From: Blasia pusilla
Taxonomy: Eukaryota; Marchantiophyta; Marchantiopsida; Blasiales
Assembly: GCA_050084515.1 (NCBI GenBank)
Contig: CM114273.1
Span: 40,734,001-40,798,000 of the forward strand
DNA length: 64,000 nucleotides
Direction of reading: 5' to 3'
Each line of letters starts with the position of its first letter. The stretch's first letter is position 1. The position numbers and the translations under genes were made by a program. This document shows, one piece after another, positions 23,047 through 35,234 of the stretch. The notes below the pieces were generated by a model, which saw only the letters and a program-made list of their open reading frames with translations, was not told the origin of the DNA and did no database searches.

Positions 23047-24780
23047 GCTTCTCTCTCCCCCTGGGGGAGAGAGTTTTCAATGCCTCCCGTCTCCTCTTCG
23101 AATCCGCCTGCACGTGAGCTGCAAAAGCTAACTACCTCCTCCTCCTCCTCTCTTCCACGCCCACTGCAACAACTGAGTGACAATAACGAACGGCGAAGCC
23201 CACCCGCTTGCCAACCCCAACTCAGGAATCAAGTCACACGCGCCGTTCTCCTCCTCCACATTGCTCCCCTGACCTCGCTGCCATCGCTCCTTCCATTTTC
23301 AGCTCCACGAACCTCATCCTCGCATCCTCCTCATCACAACAAACATCCCTCCCGCCCACCCACGTATCTCCAGCCCCAACAGCATTGCGTTATCCCTTCT
23401 GCTCAGCTCAAGCTCATCTCTCCCTCCCCTCCCCGCCGCCAGCTCCTACCCCGACTTCCCTTCCCTTCCTCTCTCCGCACCTCTCAGCTCAGCTCTGCTC
23501 TGCTCTGCTCCGCTTCCCAATTCTTCCTCCCAACGCAAAAGTGTCTCTAATCGATAAACAAGTACTCACTGATTCCTTCAGTCTACCGAAACACCAACAA
23601 AGGTACGGAACGCGAGCGCGCTCCGCTTTTCGAGACTGCTTTCTTCCTCCCCTTGAGCGGCGACAACAAAGTCTATCACATCACACTCCACCACAGCCGC
23701 AGCAACCGCAATCCGCCTCCAACCCCAGAGGAGCGGCGATGCGGGAGGGACGAAGGATGGAAGGAAGCTCAGCAGGAGCGGAGAAAACAAGGGTCAGGCA
23801 GCTACCAGTACACATACAGGTGGAGGGCGACTGTCGCCTTCTGCGAAAGGAAAAGCTCGCACGAGTTTATGAGTGTGTGTATAGTTGGACATTGTCAGAA
23901 CTGTACTGCAACAACAACAACAAGCAGTGGTAGTAGTCGTCGTCGTCCCCGCAGAGACAGACAGACATACAGAAGGGAAGAACTCCCCGGCCAAAGCTGA
24001 AAATTAAAACTGTCGAGCAAAGAAAGTAAAGATTGACGCACTCGCTCGCACTCGCAGTCCTCATTACGTCGACGACTCACTCACACAGTCTCCATCGCCA
24101 CTCTGCTGCTGCTGCTGCGGGTGCTCCAGGGCCCCGGGGGCCGGAGGGAGCGGCCCCACACGTCCGTCCGTCCGTCCGTCACCACAGGGAAGGAAAGAGA
24201 GCCGTTAGGCCTCGTCCCGCCTCCGCTGGCTCCAACGAAGTTAGCCGTTCGGCCTTGCCGCCTCGTCGCGATGCGCTGGTGACGGTCGCAATCAATCGCG
24301 ACCCGTCGCATCGGTCGACGCAGTCATCACTCGCGACTCGGCGCCGTCGGGCGAGTCCGCCTGCGCCTCCGCTACCGTAGTCGCAGCCACGCTTTATTTA
24401 TTTATTTGACTGTCCTATCTTTGGGGCCCGTCCGTCGGACTCCGTCCACTGTCCCCGTTGCTACTGACTGAATTGCGGCGTCCTGCAGCTCCACTACTGA
24501 GTGAGTCCACTGAATGAATTACCGCGAAGTCAAAACTCATCGTTTGTCTAAACGGAAGGGATGTTCCCGCAGTCCCCAACATACGGATGCGATGAGAGAT
24601 CCGACGGTCTTGGATCTCTCTCCGAGCATCATCCTGCGGTCGGACCAGACTAGGTTTCCGATTGACCACCCATCTCATATCCGATCGTCGGATTCACCAA
24701 CCCGTAACTCCCGCCGTCCGATCTCACCTGGCAAAAGTGGCATAGAAGAAAGAATGTTCTTCAATTCTGGTACGTGATGT
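23047..24780 (-). other. Long purine-rich leader/promoter region of the receptor kinase gene
   Basis: GC-balanced DNA upstream of the kinase ATG. Read on the gene strand it is rich in GAGG/GGAGG runs (for example 23125-23155). Tandem CCGT at 24163-24179, a (TGC)n run near 24104-24118 and a TTTATTTATTTATT run near 24393-24407 lie farther out. A plus-strand Pro/Ser-rich frame at 22999-23933 is the mirror of this purine tract and is not taken as a gene. Composition returns to AT-rich at about 24.78 kb, which marks the island edge. Confidence 0.5.
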
Positions 24781-26212
24781 ACCGCAAAACCACCCGATCG
24801 AGAATCACCGAAATATAATACATTTAATTAATATTTGTCAATATTTTCTGTTTTAACTACCATTTATTATTGTTTTCTCTTTGCGTCACTCGGCCCATTA
24901 GAGGTTGGAGCCCTCTCCAAATTGGTAGTAAGTTATCTTAAGCCAAATTAAGGTATCAAATGTTTTTTAAATTATCGGATGTTTTTTATCCGTTCATTTG
25001 ATTATTTCCATATCTTATGCACGCATGTGTTAATTATTCTCTTCTACGTTAAATATAGAGGGGGTGATCAAATTTTCAATTAGAAACAATGATTCTAATT
25101 CATTCATTATTGGATGAATGAACGAACCCAAGTTCTCTTCTTATTTTCTTATAAGATATAGAAGCTTAATCCATAAAGGTCACATCATAATAGAATCGGC
25201 TCCAACAAAGGGAAACAACTTGAAGATGGGATATCCCATGAAGAATGACTACGTTAGATAAAATCAAAAAATCATTTGAGTTAATTTTATTTTCACCTAT
25301 ATTGGGGAAATAATATTTATGAAATTTCTATCATTCTTTTATTTTAGAAAATGAAAGAATTTTTATAAGCTTAATGTCACCAAACGGGTATGAAGTACGT
25401 CTAACTTTGAAAAGAAAAACTACTCCAAAAAAATCCAAAGTGAATCATCTTCGAGAAGAAACCATGAAAAAAAAATGAAGAATTTTCAACAAAGAAAATT
25501 CATATTCCTGGAAAAACAACAGTATAGATCTATTTTCTAAATTTGACTGAACCTTTCAGAGCGCACTCCAACTTGGAAAAATAGTCAGATTAAATTGGGG
25601 AAAAAAACCGCATCGTTTCCTAATAATTACAACCTCCAATAAAAATCCTATATTTAATCCATAAATATTTAAAAGAAAATTTTAATTCTTATATAAAATA
25701 AAGTACAATCGTATCGTTTAATTCAAACCTTTGCCCATTGAACTTCGAACTTCCAAAAGAGGAGGAGAAGGCACAGTAATAAATCGTTCGATTGATTTGA
25801 AACGGGGAAAACCGTTGAGCGGAATCTGGTTTTCCAAATCCGTTGTGGAATGAATCTATTTATTTATTTATTTATATCTATATATTCGCACTCTGCCCCA
25901 AACCGAGTTAGACTCGAGGCGCTCAACCACAGTTCGTTCGTTCACGGTAGGACCAAAGTTCCCACCAAACCCCTCACAGCGGTGCGTACGACCACTAATT
26001 TAGAGGGAATATTTCCTAATCTGGCCGAGATACAGCAATTCTGCCACATATGGATGGACGGACGGACGGACGGACGGGGAACGGAGACCCGTTACCTCAA
26101 AAAAAATATCCTTCGGATGACATGACATATGGATAGGAGTGAATAAAGGAAGTTACGAATAACAATAAGGATAGCATTTGCGTTAAATGCCCACTGTCTT
26201 AATCACCTTCCT
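24781..26212. other. AT-rich spacer with a small GGAC repeat
   Basis: No gene seen. A short GC-richer stretch at about 25880-26090 contains (GGAC)n at 26054-26079, and a TTTA run occurs at 25856-25876. Confidence 0.6.
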
Positions 26213-26600
26213 AAACCATGATTGGGTAGTTGTGAACTCGGTTAGAGTAATTTCGTTAACCATGATAGGGTAGTTGTGAGCCCAGTTAGAGTAATTTCGT
26301 TAACCATGATTGGGTAGTTGTGAGCCCAGTTAGAGTAATTTCGTTAACCATGATTGGGTAGTTGTGAGCCCAGTTAGAGTAATTTCGTTAACCATGATTG
26401 GGTAGTTGTGAGCCCAGTTAGAGTAATTTCGTTAACCATGATTGGGTAGTTGTGAGCCCAGTTAGAGTAATTTCGTTAACCATGATTGGGTAGTTGTGAG
26501 CCCAGTTAGAGTAATTTCGTTAACCATGATTGGGTAGTTGTGAGTCCAATTAGAATAATTTCGTTAACCATGATGGGGTAGTTGTGAACTTAGTGAGAGT
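26213..26600. repeat. 44-bp minisatellite, about 8.8 copies
   Basis: The unit contains accatgattgggtagttg, then tgagcccagttagagtaa and tttcgtta. CATG of successive copies falls at 26217, 26261, 26305, 26349, 26393, 26437, 26481, 26525 and 26569, an exact 44-bp period. The middle copies are identical, while the outer ones carry changes (for example gaactcgg first, gagtccaat near the end). A GTTAAC palindrome marks each junction. There are no spacers of unique sequence, and no frame stays meaningful through it. Confidence 0.97.
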
Positions 26601-29103
26601 TGAAATGGATCACGAAAGTTTCTACAGCAAATAATTGTACACGTTTTTTTTATTAATTTGTCTATTTTTAATGATACTAACTGTGTACATTCAGTGATGA
26701 AAATACGAAATTTTGGTTGTGAAATAATACGTGTTTGGATTTTCAAAATACTAGAATTAAAGATTACAACTAAATATGTAAGTGAATGCTTTTGATACCT
26801 CCCTTTCTGCATCGTTTTAAGAGATTAGTAATATTTGGAGTAAGTTTATGTGTTTTGGATTTCAAAAGATATTCTCACTAATTCCAGTCTTCTAAGTAAT
26901 TCCACATCTCAATTAAAATTAAATTAGTATCACTTTCTCTTAAATAATTTCACATTTTCATAAAAGTTAAAACAATCCTTGCTCCTTCCCTTCCATTCTT
27001 CCCACCAAAGTAATACCCATTAATGAAATCTTTATTTATCTTAATTATTAAAATCATTTCCCTCTTTCATTAAATTTCATTTTTCCCAAAATATTATATC
27101 TGAATTAAGGGATAAAATTGCAAGCTTGTTACTTAGTTATCCTATTGTCTCATTATTTTGTCTTTTTGTGCATACATGATCTCCAATTATAATACACCTA
27201 TATATACGCACTGGTTTGAATTGCTTGTTCGATGAAAAACTAGTTTGACCCTCTATTATGAGGCTCATATCAAAGTGATTTTGGGTAGAAAATGCAAATG
27301 ACATAAGAATGGGGTAGTACATCTGAAGATCAGCATTACATTTTTTTAGCAAAGTACACATTATATGATTTTATGCAGCATGATAGGAAATGGAGCAACA
27401 ATGGTGCCCCTAATCCATTCGGGTCTCTGAGAGTCATAGTAGGGCCAATAAAGAAAAAATTCCACCCAACAAGTTGGGCGATAAAATTTCTATTGGCCAA
27501 CAAATGGATAAAAGAATTAGCAAAGTGTATATGCCATGAAGAAAAAATTTTCTGCTTGGTGATAATTTGAACACGGGTAGGAATCTGTGAAGAGCATGAT
27601 ATCTTATTAGGGACATGCCTATGCTATGCACCAATTGATTCCCGTGGAGTGTTAACTTAATTATGGAGTAGTGGACAATGCACTATAATTCGACTACTAC
27701 TTCCCATAATTGCTCCCTTTCTCCTTTCCCTCATCCTTAACCTTCTTTTCAAATGCAACACTGAAAGAAAATAAAATTGTCAATATATTGATACTTTTTT
27801 CTTGTAGAGGTATATGCATTTGGGATTAATAGTGTAGATGAGGATCTTTTGTAATATGCCTTTGTTGATTAGTGGGAATTGGGATAGGAAATATTAGTAT
27901 GCACTTTTGAATTCCAATATTCCATTTTATTGTGACATATCGACTAGTGGTACATAAATAGTAGTGACGATGGATTCTTTTATATTATTTTATTTTATCT
28001 CTTGAGAAGTCATGGTATTAATTGGGTTATATGTGCCTCCTAAAAAGGAGGATTGGCCTCATATATAGTTGAACCGTGGAATGTTTCCTTAGTAGAATGA
28101 TAATGTCTTTTCTCTAGCACCGGTGGGACCATATTTAATAAAGGATATTTCCTTTAAATCTTTGTCCATTCAGAGACATGATTGGAAAGTGCATAAAGGG
28201 GAGTTTGAAAGCAATTACTTCTCTTGGCTTCACCTTTATAATGTGCTTCTTTCAGCACTTCCAAGTTATTTCACAATTCCCCTTGTTTTCCCATCTTTTA
28301 GGAAGGCTTTAATTTAAATTTTGTTGTGGCATGCATTGAACTCCATATATAAGCTCATTTTGCCAAAATGGCTTCGTGGTTTATGGTTCCGATATTTTTT
28401 TTTAACACTTCCATATTCCTATAGCGAATAGGGTTTGGCTTCCCACCAAGCAAGTAGAGTATCCACATTCTATTGCACAGAGCAATGCGAGATGTTCTAA
28501 GGAAATTAGATTGTTTGGCACTTACCATAATTTGTAGTGTATATTTGTGTTGAAATGTGGATTGCAAGTTGCTTTATTGAAGGAAGTTTATGGACTCTCC
28601 TCACTCCCTTTGTTCTAAGAAAGACATGATTACAAGCCTCTAATTTTTTGAGGTTTTAAATGGTAGATTTCTCCCTCAACAAATTAATTTCCAATTATTT
28701 CCCAAAATTGGATTGACCTTGAAAAGTTTATTTAGTCCAACTTACCTAATTGTAGGTAGTTGCAACACAAAATAGGGTCCTCTAGTTACTACCAATAGTT
28801 GGTATTGTTAATGAAGATCAAAACTCCATCTCTACTGTTAATTAACGACTTCAGCTTGTGAGAGATACCAACATTGTGTATACATCCATTGACCTTTTTA
28901 GTGGGATTCAATTTTCATATTTGCTTTTAATACTATAACTAGTGGGATAATGGGAGGAGGAGAAATAGAAATGAATGGACACAAATTATGAAGGAAAATA
29001 ATAGTGAGTGAAAAAAAATAGCATATTAGGTTTATTCACTACTAATACACAAGAAGTTAGGAACACTCTCGTTTAGGGTAGGAGAAAATCCCATTTAGAG
29101 GAA
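26601..29103. other. AT-rich DNA without recognisable genes
   Basis: Contains the diverged body repeat at about 26873-27030 shared with 13.4-14.4 kb. Open frames are below 85 codons and show no domain. Confidence 0.6.
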
Positions 29104-29306
29104 CTAGTATGTTGCTCATGTGATGCACGGGTAAGAGTTCGCATAATTTAATTATTATCTTTAAATGATATCTTGTCTCAAGAGAACATAAATAGATGAT
29201 AAGGACCCTTAAAAAGACACTTGTAGATCATAGAGGATCCTTTTAAAAGACATGTGTGACACCTTATGAGATTTCTTGTAAACCCATCCTCTTTTAATCA
29301 TATAGA
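29104..29306 (-). mobile_element. Non-autonomous Helitron, 203 bp
   Basis: On the minus strand it starts A|TCTATATGATTAAAAGAGG and ends with a CCCGTGCATCACATGAG hairpin remnant, then ...ATACTAG|T. The host A and T flank it as expected for Helitron insertion. The same family recurs at 56928-57160 and, shorter, at 35104-35234. Confidence 0.65.
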
Positions 29307-29449
29307 TGAGTACCATATTCTTTATATCATTTTTTCGACAAGAATTCAATATTGACATCGTAAAGAAGATTTTTTTTTCCTAAGATATAAAACCAATAAT
29401 AATTTTATTAAAAAACACCTCAATATTTTTAAATAGAATTATTATTAGT

Positions 29450-30215
29450 TTGATCAAATCCACGAGTAGTAGAGTTACCCTACAACCCCTTTCCATCCGT
29501 CCGTCCACCCTAAACTGGACGGACGGAGAGTGCAGTGGTGGACAGACGAATTCCCGGATGGTCGACTCGGAGTTCCGCTCTGCTGCCTGCAGTCTGTCTC
29601 CCGTTGCCGCTCAGCTGCCCAGGCTGCCCTACGGCCCCTATAGGGTTGCCACACCGGAGCAGAGCAACTAAGAATCCGGTGAACGAAGTCAGAGGCCTTA
29701 AAGGCGAAAGTCCCCACCACACACGGAATCCGTAGATGCTTTCCATCTTTGGTCTACAATCACTACGCTAGGCAACCGTACGATTTCCTCCTCCCTGCGA
29801 CTCATGGTCGACTGCGATTCTTCCACCGTAGGATCCCCTGCGCTTTATTCGCAGGACGTTATGGTTAAAATTGGAGCACACCGTTACAGTGGAGTAAAGA
29901 TAGTAAGCAGACAGTAAAGATAGTGGAAGCGTAAAGATAGGACTCCGACTCCTTAACTACTGCAGTGCAGAAGCAGCCCAATTGTAAAGCGACACCTGTT
30001 GCCAGAGGGTTTCCAGAACGGGACTTAACCAAGCATCCTTCCATCGCTCATGATGTTTGGGAAGTGGATGGATGGATGGATTATTTATTTATTTATTACC
30101 AACAAGGCCCGCCAGCGTCCGTCGACGGAGTAGGAAGTTCCGTAACGGTAGCCTAACTCTGAGTAGGTGGCGAATTCGTTACTCATGGTCCTACCCTATG
30201 TCCACTACAGCAAGT
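29450..30215. other. Orphan GC-rich patch without a recognisable gene
   Basis: About 750 bp of GC-balanced DNA with CCGTCCGTCC at 29498, a GGAC run at about 29517, a GGAT run at 30065 and (TTTA)n at 30080-30097, surrounded by AT-rich sequence. Overlapping open frames of 60-80 codons on both strands are not convincing. It resembles the leaders of the real genes in composition. Confidence 0.45.
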
Positions 30216-30217
30216 AT

Positions 30218-30251
30218 ATAATAATAATAATAATAATTATTATTATTATTA
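30218..30251. repeat. (AAT)n/(ATT)n self-complementary tract
   Basis: A run of AAT triplets turns directly into ATT triplets, giving a perfect palindrome that could extrude as a hairpin. Confidence 0.9.
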
Positions 30252-30422
30252 AGGAGTAAGTAGACGGTCTTGTACGCACGACCAGATTTTCCCTTAATGG
30301 TTTCATTAAGAACAATCAGCTCCGTAACACGAGATTAGCGTTTAATTTTCGGAGAGCTGAACGTTGAACAGCGATTACGCGCAAATCAAGACGCACAGAG
30401 AAAGAAAGAATCAGCTCTGTCT

Positions 30423-31020
30423 TTCTATTATTCTTCCTGTTCCTGTGACCCCTCATAACAGAGTAACGTAAAAGCTTTGACACGCTCCATATGCCCAACC
30501 TCATTTCATTCAAAGCCCGTTTTAAAGGCAAATGAGTTTTTAGGAAAAAAAAAAAATTCTATATTTTTATTCGTGTTAGAAGTTAATATATTTACAGACA
30601 TTTTAAGTTTATTTTTAAATTTTTTTTCTATTATTCTTCAAGAGTTGTTCCTATGACCCTTCTTAACGGGCTCACATAAAAGCTTTGACACGCTCCATAT
30701 GCCAACCCCATTTCATTCAAATCCCGTTTTAAAGGCAAATGAGTTTTAAGGAAATTCAAAAAAAAAAAAATTATTATTCGTGTTAGTAGCTAATATATTT
30801 ACATACATTTTCAGTTTATTTTTATTTTTATTTTCTATTATTCTTCAATAGTTGTTCCTGACCCTTCTTAACAGAGTAACATAAAAGCTTTGAAACGCTA
30901 CATATGCCCAACCCAATCCAGATTTCATTTTTTAATTGCAAATGAGCTTTTAATTCATTTTTTATACTATTATTTGTGTTAGTAGTTAAAATATTTGTTG
31001 ACAAGCATTCTTTATTTTTT
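30423..31020. repeat. Threefold tandem repeat, period about 205 bp
   Basis: Copies start at about 30423, 30626 and 30833 with ttctattattcttc. They share taaaagctttga(c/a)acgct, catatgcc(c)aacc and gcaaatgag(t/c)ttt, followed by an A-rich tract and an AT-rich half. The third copy is the most diverged. No coding potential is evident. Confidence 0.85.
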
Positions 31021-31547
31021 ATCAATATAGATTTATATTAGTAAAAAATATCCCAAAAAATGTTTCAATCTTTTTTTTATATATTCTTTCTCTTAGAAAT
31101 AAAAAATCTCTATAAATGCCATACGTCTTTCTTTCAAATTTTCATATATATTTCATTAAGAGTTTCTGAATTATTTATGCTACAGTTTGTCATGAAAATT
31201 TATGTTCCTGTCTCGATTATCACTTGACATATGTTAGGTGCTAACAAACATAATTACTTTGGAGGAGATCTAAGGTTTATGTTTTGATAGGAGAGGGAAA
31301 GAGAGAGTCGGATCAATTTCAATTATAATAAATATTTTTAAAGTGTTCAATTTTGAATATGAGAGGGAATAGGAGATGGGGAAGTTTGAAAAACAAGAAA
31401 GGAATAAAGGATGGAAGGGATGTTTTCTCAACAAGTAAGGGAAAGAGAGAAAGTTGCATATTTTCAACAAAAGAAAAACTATTAAGGATCCTTTTTTAAA
31501 TATTTACTTTCCAATAGGAAATGTATATATAAATTTTGGAGGAGATC

Positions 31548-31975
31548 CTTTTCTCTGTGAGAGAGAGAGAAAGAGAGAGAGTAGAGTAGAGTAGATTTTT
31601 AGTCCACGGGAAGCCGATCTGGCTTATGGGACCCCTTCCACATATATGAAATTGACATCGCATCGGACATGGCACCTTCACATCTAGATTTGGGGTTCTC
31701 ACTCAGGAGATTTGGTTTTGGTTTTTTCTTTTTGTGAAGGCCTGGAATTTTATCCAAATTTTTAACCTGGGAGCATAGTCAAGGCACACACATGAAAGGC
31801 ATACAAGGCGTTCTCTCTCTCGAACATGGACCATCCATGCCCTAGGTAGGGGATGCCACTGCCCTGGGGTTGAGACCGCCCCCCACTGTCCAAGGGGAGA
31901 ATTGAACCCAAGACCTCTTCAAGAGAGTGAGAGAGAATCTTACCATGTTCATCCCAAGGACACATCCTCTATGAT
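31548..31975 (-). mobile_element. tRNA-derived SINE
   Basis: On the minus strand a pol III B box GGTTCAATTCTC (31908-31897) lies about 35 nt after an A-box-like TGGGATGAACATGG (31956-31943). Next comes a body with a GGACAGTGGGGGGCGGT segment typical of plant SINEs, and finally a pyrimidine-rich (CTCTA)n/(CT)n tail at 31597-31551. Length is about 430 bp. Ends and target duplications were not resolved. Confidence 0.65.
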
Positions 31976-34035
31976 TTTTAAGTTGTATCCCCATTAATTG
32001 ATACTAGTAGACGCTTGTATGATACATGGAATAAATTAAATTAATATCCAAAACATCAGTGAGTAAGGACTTAACTAGTCTAAAAAATTCTTAATTGACC
32101 AATCAAATCAATTTTAAATAATCGAGCAATCCTACTGACTGAGAGAGGGAGCGATCCTATTCACTGAAAGGTCCAAGTGTCAAAAGGCTAGAGAGGTGTT
32201 CAAAATTTGAAGCGGTCCTGTGCAGTGATAATTTATATTATGGATGAGGTTTGTGAGGTATGTGTTTATAAGTCAATAAGTCGATGTTTTCAGATATTTT
32301 TGCTATGATAACTTGTCTAAATTCACTTAGATGATAGGATTCATTTTATAGCAAGATTAGTTTGCAAGGTTTTTTCCTCTTTGTGGCCCTTGTTACTAGG
32401 CCATGAATTTCAAAATTAATTCTAATGATGACATGCCAAAAAAAGTATGAAGCATGCATATAGTCTTCATCTTGGAAAAATGACTACAAATCTGCATGTA
32501 TTCTATTGGATCGTATTTATGATGGATGTTGACAGTGCAAACGTCTAAAATTAATACTCTCTTACACATCAAATTTAACATGGATAACACACTCAAATTT
32601 ATCCTTAGACCTTCTACCTTACATGGTTATGGCCTACTTTACTTTCAGTTGTCTTTAGGAGCATATTGTAGCAATCACTAGCATAACTAAATCTTCATAT
32701 ACCTTAATATATTAAAATTATTTATGTAGATTTTTTCAGAATTTTCGTTTTTAATTTCATTAGAATGCACAAATTTTTATAGGTAAGAACTAATGTTCAC
32801 TTCAAAATTCAAAAGCTCGTATGGTCGAATAATTTTGCAATACATTTTTGGTAAACCAAGGGCATTATATCCATAGTATTTACTATATAGTCGTTATAAT
32901 TTTATAAATTAACTCTAGAATTTTCATGATTTTTAAGACATTTGATATATAATTTACTTGATTTCTTGCAATTGTATTCAATGTATTGAACAGTTTAAAA
33001 AAAAATGGACTGGGTGTAGTTCTAAACGCTTATAGAAATTATTATTTGTAGATTTTTAAACTAGTGCAATTTATACACAATTTTGTATTCGAGAATATTT
33101 CAAATATAGAGATACCAACGTGATCGTTTGACATGTTGATTTAAATTGAATTACCAAAGAGCCTCAATATAATCACCAACCTAATTATAAGGTCCTTTGT
33201 ATTTAACCATATCCAAACTTTCTTGAAATAATAGCAAATTTTATGAAGCCAACCTTAACCATTAGAATACGCACAACTTCTTAATATCCTCAGCATATCG
33301 ATCTTCACCCTTTTATCCCACAAAAAGAGTAAAGATCGATATATTGAGGATCTTAAGAAGATTTGTAAGTTAATTAATCTTTTGATTTGGACGGGAGAGG
33401 GAAGATGTGTACGATGAGGAGGTTTCAACCATTCATTCTCTTAATTATTGTATACATCTCACCAAATGATATATTTGTATGGTTTCCCTTTATCACATTT
33501 TATTATAATCCGGGTCAAACTTTTCATACTTAACTCGAACTCTATCCACACGAGAACAATAGATACACATTAAGAACAAAAATGGATCATTCCTTTCATT
33601 AATGTTTCTTTACAATGATCACCATTTGAAGTCTCAAATTCAATTTGAATTGGAGGGTCCTTCATAAACCTTCACAATCAAGAGATGTTGAGATACATTT
33701 TGAGGAGGGAATATACTCAAAAGTTTAAAATTTTATAAATTAAATTTCACATAATCTAGTGAGTGTATGGACTTCTAAGCCTTAATTATCCCCATATAAT
33801 CCGCGGTGAGATTTAGAAATAAAAGTTGATGTGATCCAAGTTGTGTTCAAGGATCAATATGAGTTTCCAGATTGCTAACCATTCCATGGAGTTTCAAGAA
33901 ACTTAAGCTCTAGAAATCTAAGGAATGTTAATCATTGAGGAAATATTCGTAAAGTTATTAATTAAGTGTGGCAAGGATGAAAGATAGATCCAACCACTGA
34001 AATTTTAAGATGTATTTATTTCCAAAAACCAATAC
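31976..34035. other. AT-rich DNA; one Helitron-like 3' end
   Basis: A reverse Helitron 3' end (CTAG at 32004 with gatacatgg) is recognisable. No genes seen. Confidence 0.5.
33277..33360. repeat. 29-bp imperfect inverted repeat (fold-back)
   Basis: Left arm 33277-33305 (cttcttaatatcctcag...) pairs with right arm 33332-33360 with about four mismatches, around a 26-nt loop. The shape is like a small fold-back or miRNA-precursor-like hairpin; no target is known. Confidence 0.8.
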
Positions 34036-34898
34036 TACTACATTTAAGGAAATTTTGCAAGTGCCAGCAACCGCAAACCTGTTGCAACACAATGGCTACG
34101 TAAATACAAGATAATAAAAAAAATTGGGACTACGAAAATCATACGATTGTGATTTTGAGCTTTAGTATGTGACTACATAATGGCTTTAAAGTGTGATTTT
34201 TGGCTCGCAAATAGTGTTTGGTTTGCGAGTCTATGTAGTCACAAATAAGTTGAAGTAATATATTTGCAATAATACAATCGAAAAGTAGTGGTTTTTTTAG
34301 ATCGAAAACTAGTTATTTTGTCTCCTATTTTCTTCGTTTGGGCTCATTTTTTGGGTCTATGAAACATATTTTCAAGGGGAATTTCCCTCCTTCCAATTAT
34401 CTCTTAAGAATGGATTTTTTCTCCTCCTTCATTTCAAGATTTTTGAAAGAAAACATAGAAGAAAATGAACTTCAACACATCCACTAACATAAGTAGTTAC
34501 AAAGTGAGGAGATGAGTCTTGGAAAGTTAGGAGGAAAAGAAAAAATGGAGCAAATTGGAGGCAAAAAGGGGAATTTATGGCCAAAATTTATATATTGGGA
34601 CTCACAAAGTAGTCACAATATGAAAATTTTGACACTCTCAAAATAGACGCAAGGTATGGCTAAGTTGCAACTCTCGACGCTGGCATTTTTTGACTCCATG
34701 GCGAATGATATTTGCAATGTTATATGTAGCTATCTTGCAATTTTTGTCACTCGCAAATAGCTTGCAAACATCAAGACTTGCAAAAAAAGACTGAGACTTG
34801 CAAATTGCGTGTCAATCGCAAATTACTTGCAAGCTAGTTGCAAATTTGACAATTAGACTCATAAATCAGCCGCAAGAAAAATAAAATCCCTTGTAGTG
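34036..34898. mobile_element. Non-autonomous CACTA (EnSpm) element, 863 bp
   Basis: The right end, read inward on the minus strand, starts CACTACAAGGGATTTTATTT. The left end reads TACTACATTTAAGGAAATTT, a one-base variant of the CACTACA start. Subterminal regions carry many short TTGCAA(G/A), CTTGCAA and (T/C)TCGCAA motifs in both orientations, as in CACTA elements. No transposase frame is present. The flanking triplets (tac and aaa) do not match, so the target duplication has decayed. A CACTA transposase relic occurs at 52461-53037. Confidence 0.7.
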
Positions 34899-35103
34899 AA
34901 ATAGCAATTCTAGAGTAGTTCTATGACTTATATATCACACTATTAACTTTGTACTGTTGTCATAGTGATTTTTTATTTTAAAATCTCACAAGTGATTTTT
35001 ATTCATTTCTTTGTTCTCTCTCTTGGAGATAAATTCTCGATGTTTGTTTGAACTAGTTTGGGATCCCATGTTGAACACAATGAAGTGTGTGTAATAATAT
35101 TTA

Positions 35104-35234
35104 CTAGTATGTTACCCTTGCAATGTACGGGTGACAAAACTTTCCCTTAATTTAATTATTACCTTTAAATGACACACGTTATCAATAGAGGGAATTTCAA
35201 ATAACGCATGTCACCTCTAACCCCATCCTCTAGA
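35104..35234 (-). mobile_element. Short Helitron-like element, 131 bp
   Basis: Same family as the element at 29104. On the minus strand it starts TCTAGAGGATGGGG and ends in CCCGTACATTGCAAGGG, then ...ATACTAG|T. The internal part is shortened. Confidence 0.5.

Noticed and set aside
22999-23933. Two long Pro/Ser-rich plus-strand frames (183 and 241 codons)
   Set aside because: They mirror the purine-rich leader of the kinase gene; residues are dictated by CCT/TCC repeats, and there is no conserved domain.
26213-26600. CRISPR-like repeat array
   Set aside because: The units are contiguous with no unique spacers, and the DNA is eukaryotic.
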